Of a stretch of DNA of 64,000 nt, positions 27,110-36,445 are shown one piece after another. The DNA lies in contig JAXLWU010000020.1 in assembly GCA_046328335.1 (NCBI GenBank), positions 1 through 64,000 on the forward strand, written 5' to 3'. A program made the translations under genes and the position numbers. The notes under the pieces are model-generated. The model was not told the origin of the DNA. It was given only the letters and a program-made list of their open reading frames with translations, and did not search any database. Source of the stretch: JACCXM01 sp046328335 (GTDB lineage Bacteria; Chloroflexota; Chloroflexia; Thermomicrobiales; UBA6265). The first letter of the stretch is position 1, and each line of letters starts with the position of its first letter.

Positions 27110-28549
27110 ATGACTGCCGCGGAACCAACGCCTGAAACCTGGAACCAGCGGGAAGAATCGGAACTTCGGCAATGGGTGCTGAAGGATCCGGGCGTGCGTG
27201 CGCTGATCGTGTCGCGTCTGGCGGCCTCGCTCGGTATCACCGCCCTGTCGTACGGGACGATGGTCTACCTGGCGACGGTCGGCGCTTCCCAGTTCACGAT
27301 TTCTCTCGTCGGCGGCACACAGTACCTGGCGGCGCTCCTTTTCGGCATCGGCGGCGGCGCGCTGGCCGAGGCCACCTCGAAGCGGCGGGCGATGGTGGTG
27401 CCGTACCTGCTCCAGGCCGTTGCCTGTTTCGTGGTTCCCGCGGTCTGGGGCGCCAGCGTCTCCAGCCTGATCGTCCTTGTCTTTGTCGTCGCCATGCTCG
27501 GGCAGGTCGCCACCCCGGCCCTCAAGGCGGCGACGGCGCTGGTCAGCACGCCGGCGATGGTCGCGGTCGTGGCGGCGATGATTTCCATCGCCAGCGGTAT
27601 TGGCGCGGCGATCGGCTCCGCGTTTCTCGCGCCGATGCTGATCAAGGTGGCGAGTCTGGAAACACTGCTGTACGTGACCGGCGGCGTGCTGGCGCTGGGC
27701 GCGGTGCGGGCCATCGGTCTGCCGGGCGAGATGGGGACGATTCCACTGCGGAGGGCGATGCGCGAGATCGCCTGGCGAACCACGGTTCCCTCCCTGAAAC
27801 GAACGGCGGCGTGGCTCTGGGAGAACCGCACCGTCGCGGCGATGATTCTCATCGGATCGATCGTGCTTGCGCTGTTCGATGGGTTGAACACCCTGATGCC
27901 GGTCTACGTGCGCGACGTTCTCGGCGCCGATCCAACCAACACGGTCTACATCCTGGCTCCGGGCGGGCTTGGCTTTCTCGCCGGCACCCTGCTCGGGCCG
28001 TGGCTCATGGATCGCCATGGCGAACGCGCGTTGGGGGTGATGGCGCTCACGATCCTGAGTCTTGGCTACGTCCTCTTTGGCCTGATCGATCTGATCTGGC
28101 CGGTTCTGGCGCCGGTCAGCCCGTTGCGGCTGCTGACCCTGGCCGGAATCGATCTCTCGCCGCGGATGCAGGCCGTCGGGTTGATCTCGATTCTCACCGC
28201 GCTCGGCTCGACTGGCGCCGGGGCCGCGGTGCAGACCTACATCAACCGCTACGTGATCCTCGCCCGGCAGCCGAGCACCTTCGGCATGCAGGAGGTGCTC
28301 GACAACTCGATCGCCCTGATCGCGATCCTCTCGCTCGGCGCCCTCTCCACCGCGATCGGGCCGAAGCTGGTCTTTGTCCTGGCACCGCCATTGATCATCG
28401 GCGCGGTCATTGCCCTGATCCGCGTCTGTTTCCGGGTCACCGACCGCGATCCGCCCGCCGCACGCGCTATCCTGAAGGCGTTGCTCGATCCTTCGCGTGA
28501 AGGCGATCCGCGGTTGGCGGGGCGCCCTGCTGGCGGTGACGGACCTTGA
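27110..28549 (+). CDS. MFS transporter, second paralogue
   Basis: A 479 aa major facilitator protein, clearly similar to the one at 24284: it shares ALI.SRLA..LGI..LSYG, ISLVG.T.YLAAL.FGI.GG, LKAATALVS and INRYV.LARQ.STFGMQEVL. Its helix 2-3 loop is IGGGALAEATSKRRAMV. The start ATG 27110 corresponds to the paralogue's start; an in-frame ATG at 26981 would add 43 poorly coding residues. The gene's stop overlaps the next start (TTGA), so it is translationally coupled to the phosphodiesterase gene. Confidence 0.87.
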   Translation: MTAAEPTPETWNQREESELRQWVLKDPGVRALIVSRLAASLGITALSYGTMVYLATVGASQFTISLVGGTQYLAALLFGIGGGALAEATSKRRAMVVPYLLQAVACFVVPAVWGASVSSLIVLVFVVAMLGQVATPALKAATALVSTPAMVAVVAAMISIASGIGAAIGSAFLAPMLIKVASLETLLYVTGGVLALGAVRAIGLPGEMGTIPLRRAMREIAWRTTVPSLKRTAAWLWENRTVAAMILIGSIVLALFDGLNTLMPVYVRDVLGADPTNTVYILAPGGLGFLAGTLLGPWLMDRHGERALGVMALTILSLGYVLFGLIDLIWPVLAPVSPLRLLTLAGIDLSPRMQAVGLISILTALGSTGAGAAVQTYINRYVILARQPSTFGMQEVLDNSIALIAILSLGALSTAIGPKLVFVLAPPLIIGAVIALIRVCFRVTDRDPPAARAILKALLDPSREGDPRLAGRPAGGDGP

Positions 28550-30687
28550 CGAGATCACCCTACGTTCACTGGATTGCCCGGCTGCTGCGCTGGTTTGTCA
28601 GCGCGGTCATCATCCAGGCGGTGCTCCTTGGCATCCTGTCCTGGATCCTGCCTGATTTTCAGATCGAGGGTATTGCCGCCCTGGTGGCGTTGGCGCTCTT
28701 CATCTCGGTCTCGCAATCGCTGCTCTGGCCGTTTCTCTCGGCCTTCGCGGCGCGCTTCGGGCCGTGGCTCTATTCGATCATCGCCCTGCTGCTGACGGGT
28801 GTGGCGGTGTCGATCGCGTCCTATCTCGACGATCAGCTCGGAATCGGCCGGGTGGAGATCGATCATTTCGGCACCGGTGTCCTGATCGCCCTCGGGCTGA
28901 GTGTCGGCAATACGCTGCTCGCCGCCCTCTTTGCCATCAGTGACGACCGCGTGTACGACCGCTTCGTGACCGAGCCGTGGCGGCGCCGGTTCGACGACAC
29001 GCCGCGCTCCACGATACCGGGATTCCTCTTTCTCGAAATCGACGGGCTGTCCGAACCGATCCTGCGTCAGGCGCTGGACCGCGGCGACATGCCCACGCTC
29101 AAGCGCTGGCTCGATTCCGGGAACCACAAACTGATGCGCTGGGACCCTGATCTCTCCTGCCAGACCTCCGCCAGTCAGGCGGGCATTCTCCTCGGCTCGA
29201 ACGAGGGGATTCCCGCCTTTCGCTGGTGGGACAAGCCGCGCCAGGCGCTGATGGTCTCCTCCAGCCTGCACAGCGCCCGGCTGCTGGAAGACCAACTCTC
29301 GACCGGCAACGGTCTGCTGGCACACGGGGGATTTGGCCGGTGGAACGCCTTCTCCGGGAACGCCCAGGAGAACATCGGCGTCGCCAGCGTCTTTGCCGAC
29401 GCCGAGAAGGGATCGGCCAATACCCTGCTCGGGTACGTGCTCTCCCCGTACATGCTGGCGCGGGTCCTGACCCTCTATATCGTCGATGTATTGCGGGAGG
29501 GGTGGGAAGGGTGGATGCAGCAGTTGCGCAACGTGCAGCCGCGCGTTCATCGCGGTCTGAAGTACGCCTTTGTTCGCGCCGCCACGACGACCGCGATGCA
29601 GGAGGCGAGCCGCTCCATCCTCACCGCCGATATGTTGCGCGGGGCGCCGGTGGTCTACAACACCTTCTTCGGTTACGACGAGGTGGCCCATCACTCCGGG
29701 ATCGACCGCGAGGACAGTTTCAAGATCCTGGCGACGCTCGACAAAGTCTTCGCCCACCTCGAACGGGTGGCGCGGGAGGCGCCGCGACCGTACCACCTCG
29801 TCATCCTCTCCGATCACGGCCAGAGCCAGGGGGCGACCTTCCGCCAGCGCTACGGCAAGACCCTCGCCGACCTGACGGGCGAATTGATCGCCAGTGATGG
29901 AAAAGCCGACGTCATGGCGATGCTCGAGCACGACGAGGCGCTCGACCACGTCAACGTGGCGTTGAGCGAAGCGGTCCGCGGGGGCACCCGCTCGGCGAAG
30001 ATGCTGCGCGGAGCGCTGCAACGCCGGATGGATGGCGAGGCCGTCAATCTCGAAGCGCCGAAGATCGCCGAGGCCAAGAAGGGCGACCCGGCCACCTCCG
30101 ACGCGATCGTGCTCGCCTCGGGCAATCTGGGGATCATCTCCTTCCCGCGCTGGCAGGAGCGGATGAGTCTCGAACAGATCGGCGGCGCCTTTCCTCGCCT
30201 GATCCCCGGTCTGGTCAACCATCCGGGGATCAGTCTGCTTCTGCTCCACTCGGAAGCGCATGGGCCACTGGCGATGGGCAAAGGGGGCATTCACTACCTG
30301 GAAGACGGCACGGTGGAAGGGGACGACCCCCTCGCGCCATTCGGACCCGAGGCGCGGGGTCACCTGCTGCGGGAAGCGCACTTTGTCAACGTGCCCGATA
30401 TCCTGGTGATCAGCCAGTACGATCCGGTGACGAAGGAAGTGGCCGCGTTCGAGGAACTGGTCGGCAATCACGGTGGTCTGGGGGGACCCCAGCGGGAACC
30501 GTTCGTGCTCTACCCCGCCGATCTCGATCCCGGTCCGGGGATGATCGTTGGCGCCGGTCACCTCCACGACGTGCTGAGAGGCTGGGTCGATGCCGCCGGG
30601 CACCCCAGTCCGAATGGCCATGCGGCCGGCAACGACAAACAGAATCAGGGGCTCTCCGAGGTGGCTTCTTCGATGAACCAGTCCTGA
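28546..30687 (+). CDS. Holin-like membrane domain fused to alkaline-phosphatase-superfamily phosphodiesterase
   Basis: A 713 aa fusion. Residues 10-135 hold about four membrane helices resembling the phage_holin_4 / YvlD group. From about 155 a type I phosphodiesterase/nucleotide pyrophosphatase-like domain follows: FLFLEIDGLSEPIL (metal Asp166), LSCQTSASQAGILLGSNEGI (nucleophile region, Thr207), NTFFGYDEVAHHSGIDRED (Asp378, His382), VILSDHGQSQGATF (Asp423, His424) and ELVGNHGGLGGPQ near 640. All the metal-ligand motifs seem present, so it is probably active at the membrane on nucleotide, lipid-head-group or teichoic-type phosphodiesters. The start is TTG 28546, overlapping the MFS stop. Confidence 0.85.
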   Translation: MTRSPYVHWIARLLRWFVSAVIIQAVLLGILSWILPDFQIEGIAALVALALFISVSQSLLWPFLSAFAARFGPWLYSIIALLLTGVAVSIASYLDDQLGIGRVEIDHFGTGVLIALGLSVGNTLLAALFAISDDRVYDRFVTEPWRRRFDDTPRSTIPGFLFLEIDGLSEPILRQALDRGDMPTLKRWLDSGNHKLMRWDPDLSCQTSASQAGILLGSNEGIPAFRWWDKPRQALMVSSSLHSARLLEDQLSTGNGLLAHGGFGRWNAFSGNAQENIGVASVFADAEKGSANTLLGYVLSPYMLARVLTLYIVDVLREGWEGWMQQLRNVQPRVHRGLKYAFVRAATTTAMQEASRSILTADMLRGAPVVYNTFFGYDEVAHHSGIDREDSFKILATLDKVFAHLERVAREAPRPYHLVILSDHGQSQGATFRQRYGKTLADLTGELIASDGKADVMAMLEHDEALDHVNVALSEAVRGGTRSAKMLRGALQRRMDGEAVNLEAPKIAEAKKGDPATSDAIVLASGNLGIISFPRWQERMSLEQIGGAFPRLIPGLVNHPGISLLLLHSEAHGPLAMGKGGIHYLEDGTVEGDDPLAPFGPEARGHLLREAHFVNVPDILVISQYDPVTKEVAAFEELVGNHGGLGGPQREPFVLYPADLDPGPGMIVGAGHLHDVLRGWVDAAGHPSPNGHAAGNDKQNQGLSEVASSMNQS

Positions 30688-31628
30688 AATTCGTTGTCCG
30701 CGTCGTTTATGAGGTGGGTTCGCGCGGCGATGACCGAATCGTAGGGAATGGCGTAGGCGTTGGGCCGCAGACTCGGCGGGATCGGCTGTCGTTCGACGAC
30801 GTAATAGTTGTAGTTGCGCGCGCCGACGAAGATGAGATCGGCGTCCCCGGCAGGGGAAGTGACCCCGGCTGCCCAGGTGAACTCGACCGCGATGCTGTTG
30901 GCCGCCAGGCCGGTCATCTCCAGTTCCGCGTCCTGGATCGCCCCGTGCGCCGTCGCGACCAGGGCGTCGAGCAGATAGAGGGTGAAGAGCAGGGCGATGG
31001 GGATGAACTTCCGCGCCCGGATCGGATCGAGGATCAGTTGGCGAGGGCCAAGACTGAGCCAGAAGACATAGATCAGGAGGGCAGTTCCAACCGTTTCCAT
31101 CAATCCGGCGACTTCGCTCAAGGCTGAACTGGTCTGAAAGAATCCTTCTCGCAGACCAGCGCGGATTGCGCCGATGATCAGCGGTGAGACGATGAGCAGA
31201 TTGGCGAACAGCAGGAAAAGCCTGCCGAATTGTTCCCGGACTCGCTCGTACCAGGGATGCAACCAGCCGAGCCGGGGGGCGAGCAGACGATACAAAAGGA
31301 AGAAAACGAGAATCATCCCCGGATACTCGAGCAGGCTCTGGATGGCGTGCATCGATTGCAGCGCGATGTATGACGGCGCCAGATCGAGCGAATTGACCTC
31401 GATCGACATCCGCCCGTAATACGCCTCGCTGTAGACGGACCCGACGAGGTACAGCGCGGTGGAGGCCACCACCGCGATCGTCGCCGATTCGATGAGACGC
31501 TGTGCCGCCCCGAACATGTGGGAATCGGTGATCGCGGTGGGTGAAGCGGCTGCTTGTTGCGTATTGATGACGCGTCGCGGGCGCTTCCGCCGGGTGCTCC
31601 TGGCGCCACCCGTCTCGTCAGGACGCAT
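30645..31628 (-). CDS. Hypothetical multi-pass membrane protein
   Basis: A 327 aa protein I do not recognise. After a basic N-terminus (SGARSTRRKRPRRV-like) come about five membrane helices: IAVVASTALYLVGSVYSEAY, the YPGMILVFFLLYRLL segment, LFLLFANLLIVSPLIIGAIR, TVGTALLIYVFWLSL and FIPIALLFTLYLLDALV. A C-terminal soluble part of about 100 residues follows (ADLIFVGARNYNYYVVERQP). It converges on the phosphodiesterase gene with 43 bp overlap of the 3' ends, and its start overlaps the end of the EEP gene by 11 bp, so those two are one transcript. Confidence 0.75.
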   Translation of the reverse strand: MRPDETGGARSTRRKRPRRVINTQQAAASPTAITDSHMFGAAQRLIESATIAVVASTALYLVGSVYSEAYYGRMSIEVNSLDLAPSYIALQSMHAIQSLLEYPGMILVFFLLYRLLAPRLGWLHPWYERVREQFGRLFLLFANLLIVSPLIIGAIRAGLREGFFQTSSALSEVAGLMETVGTALLIYVFWLSLGPRQLILDPIRARKFIPIALLFTLYLLDALVATAHGAIQDAELEMTGLAANSIAVEFTWAAGVTSPAGDADLIFVGARNYNYYVVERQPIPPSLRPNAYAIPYDSVIAARTHLINDADNEFQDWFIEEATSESP

Positions 31629-32340
31629 GACTCACTCTCGACAACGCGGCGAGAACCGGCAGATGATCGGATCCGGCGTGATCGCCGATCCAGGCATCGT
31701 GTGTCTGGAAGTGCGCGGTATGCCAGATGTAATCGACGCGCAGCAGGGGCGGGAGCGGCAGACCGCCCAGCGGGTGGCCACGATAGGCAAGATGGGAGAG
31801 GCGCGTGGGCAAGGTGAAGCCGGGGCCGCGCCCGGCCGCGCCGAAGGCATCGATCAGCCCCGAATCACGGAGTTGGCGATAGGCGGCCTGCCAGCCGACC
31901 CGATTGAAGTCGGTCAGGAGTACCGCGGGATGGCCCGCGGTGGCGGCGGCGGTGATCTGGTCGATCTGCTCGTTGGTCAGCGCCGAGGAGATGGCGCGGG
32001 TGCGGCCCAGCCGGGGCGGCGGGGGGTGCGCGACGATCACGGTAAGTTCCCCCTCCGGAGAATGGATCAATGCTCGCAGATCGGGGCGGCCCGGATGGGT
32101 GTCGAGCAGCCCGCTCTCCAGAATCGGGAACTGGGAAATGATTCCCTTGCCGGGGATGCCCGATGGGTAGAGCACCTGATGTGGATAGTCGTCGCGCAGG
32201 AACTCCGAGATGGCCTCCCCCTGCGCCGCTGCCAACTCCTGGACGCCAATGATGTCCGCGCCGGAGCGGCGCAGCATCGGGATCAGGCGCAGCGGATCGG
32301 CCAGTCCGGCGCCGACGTTGTAGGTCATGACGGTCAGCAT
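31618..32340 (-). CDS. Endonuclease/exonuclease/phosphatase (EEP) family protein
   Basis: A 240 aa metal-dependent phosphoesterase. Active-site motifs are in order: TVMTYNVGAGL (Asn), DIIGVQELAAAQGEAI (Glu), GKGIISQFPI, VIVAHPPPP, AVLLTDFNRVGW (Asp-x-Asn) and the C-terminal GSDHLPVLA (Ser-Asp-His). No signal peptide is seen, so it should be cytoplasmic; the substrate may be DNA, a phosphoinositide-like lipid or a nucleotide. ATG 32340 is the best start by family length, although its ribosome site is weak. It is divergent from the YihY gene and overlaps the next gene downstream by 11 bp. Confidence 0.87.
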   Translation of the reverse strand: MLTVMTYNVGAGLADPLRLIPMLRRSGADIIGVQELAAAQGEAISEFLRDDYPHQVLYPSGIPGKGIISQFPILESGLLDTHPGRPDLRALIHSPEGELTVIVAHPPPPRLGRTRAISSALTNEQIDQITAAATAGHPAVLLTDFNRVGWQAAYRQLRDSGLIDAFGAAGRGPGFTLPTRLSHLAYRGHPLGGLPLPPLLRVDYIWHTAHFQTHDAWIGDHAGSDHLPVLAALSRVSHAS

Positions 32341-32476
32341 CAAGCAGCGATCGTCCAGATTCCAGCGACACGTCTTGCGAAACAAGACGCATGTACGGAT
32401 GCGCGGTGTCCGTCTCGCGATGATAATGCCTACGCAATCGGGGGAACATCGCCGCGGCGCATCGCGCGGCGTGACA

Positions 32477-33499
32477 ATGGAGTCAGTGCCAGTGCCCGAA
32501 TTGGTCGCCAGCCCGCAACTGCCGGATCCTCCGGGCAGACATGGCTCCGACGCTCCACCGCGTGATCGCTTGTGGGGCAGCCTGCAGGGATTCGGCCGCG
32601 ATCTCCTCGCGGCGCTGCGGGTGGCCAATATCACCGCGCTCGCCTCCCAGGTTGCCTACAGCCTGATCTTCGCCATGCCCTCGATCCTGCTGGTGGTGGC
32701 ACTGATTGCCGCTGAGATCGATCATCGCACCGGATTTGCCATCAGTACGGAAGTCCGCAACCTGATTGTGACCGCGTTGCCGGCACAGATCGAAGACACG
32801 GTCAATGGACTGGTCAACGAGGCGATCCGGCAGGCGCGGCAGCAGCCGACGACGTTCAGCGCGGTGGTCTCGATCGCGATGGCGCTCTTTGCCGCCGGCA
32901 ACGGATTGGGCGAACTGGCGACCGCCTACGACCGTGCCGCCGGCATCATCGACGATCGCCCTGACTGGCAGAAACGGATGATCTTCGCCGTGTCGGCGGT
33001 GTTGATCGCCCTGCTGCTGCTCATCGCGTTCACACTGTATGTCTTTGGCGGCGATCTGATAACGGTGCTCGGCCCGCGCTTCGGCGCCGGTGAAGGCATG
33101 GCCCGCGCCTGGGAGCAGTTGCAGGCGCCGATCATCGTTCTCCTCGTCTTCATCGGCACCACGATTCTCTACATGACCAATTGCGGCTGCTACACCCTGC
33201 GCTACAACGCGCCGGGGGCGTTGATCTCGACACTGCTCTGGTTGCTGGTGATCAAGGGTTTTGCCCTCTACCTGCAGATCGCACCACCAAGCACCGCCTA
33301 CGGGGCGGCGAGCAGCGTGCTCATCTTCCTCGTCTTCCTCTATTTGAGCAGCATGGCGTTGATCATCGGCTCGTTCAGCTCCGCGGTGATCGTGCGCCGC
33401 GCGCGGCAAAGCGAGGCCGCGCATCTAGCGTCCAACGTGCATCCGGTGCCGACCATGGGGTTGCGGTTGAACGAACTCGATCTGGGCCATCGTGGCTGA
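32477..33499 (+). CDS. YihY/BrkB family membrane protein
   Basis: A 340 aa protein of the YihY/virulence-factor BrkB (former ribonuclease BN) family. Six helices are visible with the family landmarks ITALASQVAYSLIFAMPSIL, GNGLGELATAYDRAAGI, ILYMTNCGCYTLRYNAPGAL and YGAASSVLIFLVFLYLSSMA (start of the last helix pair). BrkB-type proteins are thought to be transporters or membrane-stability factors. ATG 32477 is chosen since the 50 residues before it (in-frame from 32327) overlap the divergent EEP gene and are not family-like. Its stop overlaps the next start by 8 bp. Confidence 0.87.
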   Translation: MESVPVPELVASPQLPDPPGRHGSDAPPRDRLWGSLQGFGRDLLAALRVANITALASQVAYSLIFAMPSILLVVALIAAEIDHRTGFAISTEVRNLIVTALPAQIEDTVNGLVNEAIRQARQQPTTFSAVVSIAMALFAAGNGLGELATAYDRAAGIIDDRPDWQKRMIFAVSAVLIALLLLIAFTLYVFGGDLITVLGPRFGAGEGMARAWEQLQAPIIVLLVFIGTTILYMTNCGCYTLRYNAPGALISTLLWLLVIKGFALYLQIAPPSTAYGAASSVLIFLVFLYLSSMALIIGSFSSAVIVRRARQSEAAHLASNVHPVPTMGLRLNELDLGHRG

Positions 33500-34388
33500 A
33501 CGACGCGCGCCTCGCTGGCGCTCGGTGCTGGCCTGGATCTTTCTTCTCATCTTCATCGTGGCCGCGCCGGTGGCGGTCGTTGCCGGCTGGACGCGCACGA
33601 CACTGCGCGATCAAACGGCTTACGTTCAGGCGGCACGGCGGGTGGCCGCCGCGCCGGAAGTGCAACAGGCGCTGTCGTCACGGGTCAACGGGGAAATCAA
33701 GAAGGCCGTGATTGGCGAGAACCCGACCGCCGGGGAGGCGATTCTCTACCGGCAGGTGGAGGGTCAGATCGCCACGGCCGTCGACGGGGTACTCGCCAGC
33801 GGCGAATTTGCCGACATCTGGGCGAAGGCGAACGGGGAGGCATATGCCTTCCTCGCGGGTGGATTGGCAGCGGGCGCCGGGCAACCGGTGGTGATCGATC
33901 TGGGGCCGCTGCAAGAGGCGATCGAAACAGAGGTCGACCGCCGGGGCATCGCGCTCCCGGCGGGCTGGGAGCGGGACGAGGAAGACTTGCGCATCCAGAT
34001 TCTCGACGCCGCGACGGCGGACCGGGTGCGTGCCGCGATGCGAAACCTCGATCTCGTCTCTGGCGTCGCCGTGGCGGCGACGCTGCTCTCGCTGTTGTTG
34101 TCGGTTGGTCTCGCCCCCGATCGGCTGGCGGCGATCGCCCGTGTCGGCTTTGCCCTGACCCTCGGCATGATCGTGCTGATCGCCGCTATCGTCGTCGGTG
34201 AAGGCTGGCTGGCGAGCGCTGCCGGAAGCGACGGACCGGTGATCGCGGCCATGCTCGATGGCGTGTCTCAGGTGTTGCGTCTGGCGGTTATCGTTCTAGC
34301 GATGGCCGGATTGATCCTCGCCGCGGTGTTTGGCGGGTTGGCGGCGCTACGCCGCTCGATCGCCCGGCGGCGCGCCATTGCCGGGTAG
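33492..34388 (+). CDS. Hypothetical membrane protein coupled to yihY
   Basis: A 298 aa protein without a name I can give. One N-terminal helix (VLAWIFLLIFIVAAPVAVVA), then an outside region of about 140 residues (QAARRVAAAPEVQQALSSRV through RIQILDAATADRVRAAMRNL) and three C-terminal helices (VAVAATLLSLLLSVGLA, ALTLGMIVLIAAIVVG, LAVIVLAMAGLILAAVFGG). The plan resembles membrane proteins with a periplasm-facing alpha-helical domain. It starts with GTG 33492, inside the yihY stop, so translation is coupled and the two proteins probably act together. Confidence 0.75.
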   Translation: MAERRAPRWRSVLAWIFLLIFIVAAPVAVVAGWTRTTLRDQTAYVQAARRVAAAPEVQQALSSRVNGEIKKAVIGENPTAGEAILYRQVEGQIATAVDGVLASGEFADIWAKANGEAYAFLAGGLAAGAGQPVVIDLGPLQEAIETEVDRRGIALPAGWERDEEDLRIQILDAATADRVRAAMRNLDLVSGVAVAATLLSLLLSVGLAPDRLAAIARVGFALTLGMIVLIAAIVVGEGWLASAAGSDGPVIAAMLDGVSQVLRLAVIVLAMAGLILAAVFGGLAALRRSIARRRAIAG

Positions 34389-34423
34389 TGGATGTGCGGC
34401 GAAACGAGGGAAAGGAATGCGGC

Positions 34424-34927
34424 ATGCTGGAGCAGATTCGCTCCCTCTACGACTACAACACCTGGGCGAATACGCGCGTCCTCGACGCCGCGAGCCGCCT
34501 CACGCCCGAGCAGTTTCTCGAACCGCTTGCTGGGGCGGGATCGCTACGTGACATCCTCGCCCATACCGGCGGCGCGGAGTGGATCTGGTTCCAGCGCTGC
34601 CTGGGCCACTCGCCGCGATCGTTCTGGAATCCGGACGACTTTCCGGATGTGGCGACCCTGCGCCAGCGCTGGGACGAGACAATGGCGATTTCGAGCGATT
34701 TCATCGCCGGTCTTCACGAAGCCGATCTCGACCGGATCGTGGCCTACACCAATGCACGGGAAGAAGACTGGGCTTACCCCCTCTGGGAAGCCCTCCTGCA
34801 CCAGGCGAATCACGCGACCCAGCACCGCTCCGAAGCGGCGATTCTGCTCACGCGCTGCGGGCAATCCCCGGGTGACCTCGATTACCTGATCTACCTCGAC
34901 GGCTTGCGGGGCCGTGATAGACGGTGA
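34424..34927 (+). CDS. DinB family protein
   Basis: A 167 aa four-helix-bundle protein of the DinB/YfiT metalloenzyme group. It opens IRSLYDYNTWANTRVLDAAS, the usual DinB first helix, and has the metal-site histidines in ILAHTGGAEWIW and in the final helix HQANHATQHRSEAAILL. DinB members often act as thiol transferases or detoxify small molecules. ATG 34424 has AAAGGAATG upstream; GTG 34388 is an alternative. It follows the membrane protein by 35 bp and may be transcribed with it. Confidence 0.88.
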   Translation: MLEQIRSLYDYNTWANTRVLDAASRLTPEQFLEPLAGAGSLRDILAHTGGAEWIWFQRCLGHSPRSFWNPDDFPDVATLRQRWDETMAISSDFIAGLHEADLDRIVAYTNAREEDWAYPLWEALLHQANHATQHRSEAAILLTRCGQSPGDLDYLIYLDGLRGRDRR

Positions 34928-34992
34928 CATCGCGGACTTCCCGGTTCCCGTCTGGTGAGAGCGGGAACCGGGAAGCCGGCGGTCATCGCGCC

Positions 34993-35970
34993 CTATCCGA
35001 TGCAGTTCGCGATTTCCATCCCAGCACAGTTGTTGGGATCGTTCTTCGCGACGATTGCGGTGTCGGCGAGGGTGATGGTGCTCTTGAACCCGAAGATGCC
35101 GCCACCCATGTCACCGGCATCGTTGGCAGTCACCCGGCTGCCGCTCGCCAGGGTGACGGAGCTGCCGCTGCCAGCGTAGATGCCACCGCCGACAAGACGA
35201 GCCTTGTTCTTCTCGATCAGGCTGCCAGACTCGAGCACGAGGGTGCCCCCGGCAACGTAGATACCGCCGCCCCAGACCTTGCTCTTGTTGTCGCTCACGC
35301 TGCTGCCGGCGTCCAGCGTCGCCCTGCCGCCGGCCTTGACGATGATGCCGCCACCCACGCTGAATGCGGAGTTGTCGTTGACGCTGCTCCTGACCAAGTG
35401 CAACTCGCTGCCCGGCGAGACCACGATCCCGCCGCCCTCCGCCGAGTCGTTCTTCTCGACAACGCAGTCTTCCAGGGTCAATTTGCCCTTGTCGAGGAGC
35501 AGGATGCCCGCCCCGCCGAGGCGAGGGATCTTGTCTTCTTTGCCGCCGGTGATGGTCAGTCCCCGCAGCGTTACCACGCCGCTCGGCCCGATCATGAGCA
35601 CACGGACGAACCCACCGCCCTTCATCTCGGTGTCATCCGCGCCCGCGCCGACAACGGTCAGCGGTTTGTTAATGTAGATCGTCGGATTCGACTTGTATGT
35701 TCCCTCGCAAACAGTGATCGTGTCGCCAGCCTTGGCCGCGTCGATGGCCGGTTGCAACTTGTCGTAACGACAGCCGTTGTCGCAAACGTCGCACTGGTTC
35801 CCGCGCGGCGCTTTCGCACGGCCTTCGCCGCGCTTGCCAGTTTGCGCCCCGGATGCGGCCCGCGAGAGGAGGGGAGCCATTGCACCGGCCACGAACAGCG
35901 ACAACGCACCGCGCCGCGAACGCGTGGCGCTGAGATGCCGGGTCAGATGATCGAAGGTTTCCTGTTTCAT
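34993..35970 (-). CDS. Exported right-handed beta-helix protein
   Basis: A 325 aa protein. The leader FDHLTRHLSATRSRRGALSL with two arginines then a hydrophobic run (FVAGAMAPLLS) looks like a Tat-type signal and matches leaders of other exported proteins here. A short Cys cluster (QCDVCDNGCRY, about 58-70) follows, then a beta-helix of about ten rungs: TITVCEGTYKSNPTIYINKP, LTVVGAGADDTEMKGGG, VVTLRGLTITGG and repeated GGGIxV(K/A)xGxxxTLxxGSxVxxN rungs. Such helices bind or cleave polysaccharides, or act as passive surface scaffolds. No catalytic residues are evident, so a surface scaffold is likeliest. It converges with dinB. Confidence 0.82.
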   Translation of the reverse strand: MKQETFDHLTRHLSATRSRRGALSLFVAGAMAPLLSRAASGAQTGKRGEGRAKAPRGNQCDVCDNGCRYDKLQPAIDAAKAGDTITVCEGTYKSNPTIYINKPLTVVGAGADDTEMKGGGFVRVLMIGPSGVVTLRGLTITGGKEDKIPRLGGAGILLLDKGKLTLEDCVVEKNDSAEGGGIVVSPGSELHLVRSSVNDNSAFSVGGGIIVKAGGRATLDAGSSVSDNKSKVWGGGIYVAGGTLVLESGSLIEKNKARLVGGGIYAGSGSSVTLASGSRVTANDAGDMGGGIFGFKSTITLADTAIVAKNDPNNCAGMEIANCIG

Positions 35971-36390
35971 CCCTGCATTGCTCCTGATCGTGTCGGTCGC
36001 ACTCGGTCGTCAGCCGCGGTAACTCTGTTCCACAGTATGAACGGTTTCTGCCTGTTGCAGGCGAAAGACTCGCCAACATATCGACGATAACCAACCAGCC
36101 AATTTCTGACACCAGCACGTTGTACCGGTTTTCGGGGTGGATCGCGGACAGCTGTCCGCGTCCTGTCCGAACCCTGTCCTGCTCGGTGTCATGATCGCGT
36201 AAGCATGTGCCCAAAGGCTCGCCGACCTGCTGGGATAAGGACCGCACTGCGGCGACCAAAAGGGCACTGCCACGGGAAAACTGGAAAGTTTCACCCGCGG
36301 ACTCGGCATGGCGTGAGGGGATCGGCGAGTCTCGGGTCCTGACTGATTGCCCATCTCGATCGGCAACGGATTATGGATTGTTGGCGCCAT

Positions 36391-36445
36391 CGTGGGGGAG
36401 GCGGACGAGGCAAGCCTCGCCCCTACAGCCATGCTCGTGGGGTGC
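36391..36445. repeat. Short GC-rich dispersed repeat
   Basis: Contains GGAGGCGGACGAGGCAAGCC next to CTCGCCCCTAC, a short dyad of GAGGC/GCCTC with a GCGACGCTCGCGTCGC palindrome just beyond (36443-36458). It lies in the 586 bp spacer 36025-36610 between two minus-strand genes. The rest of that spacer shows no gene; it should hold the promoter of the beta-helix gene. Confidence 0.45.

Noticed and set aside
28555..30621. A 688-codon open frame on the minus strand opposite the phosphodiesterase gene
   Set aside because: Its translation is rich in Arg, His, Gln and Asp with no family motifs, typical of antisense frames in GC-rich DNA; the plus-strand frame has clear catalytic motifs.
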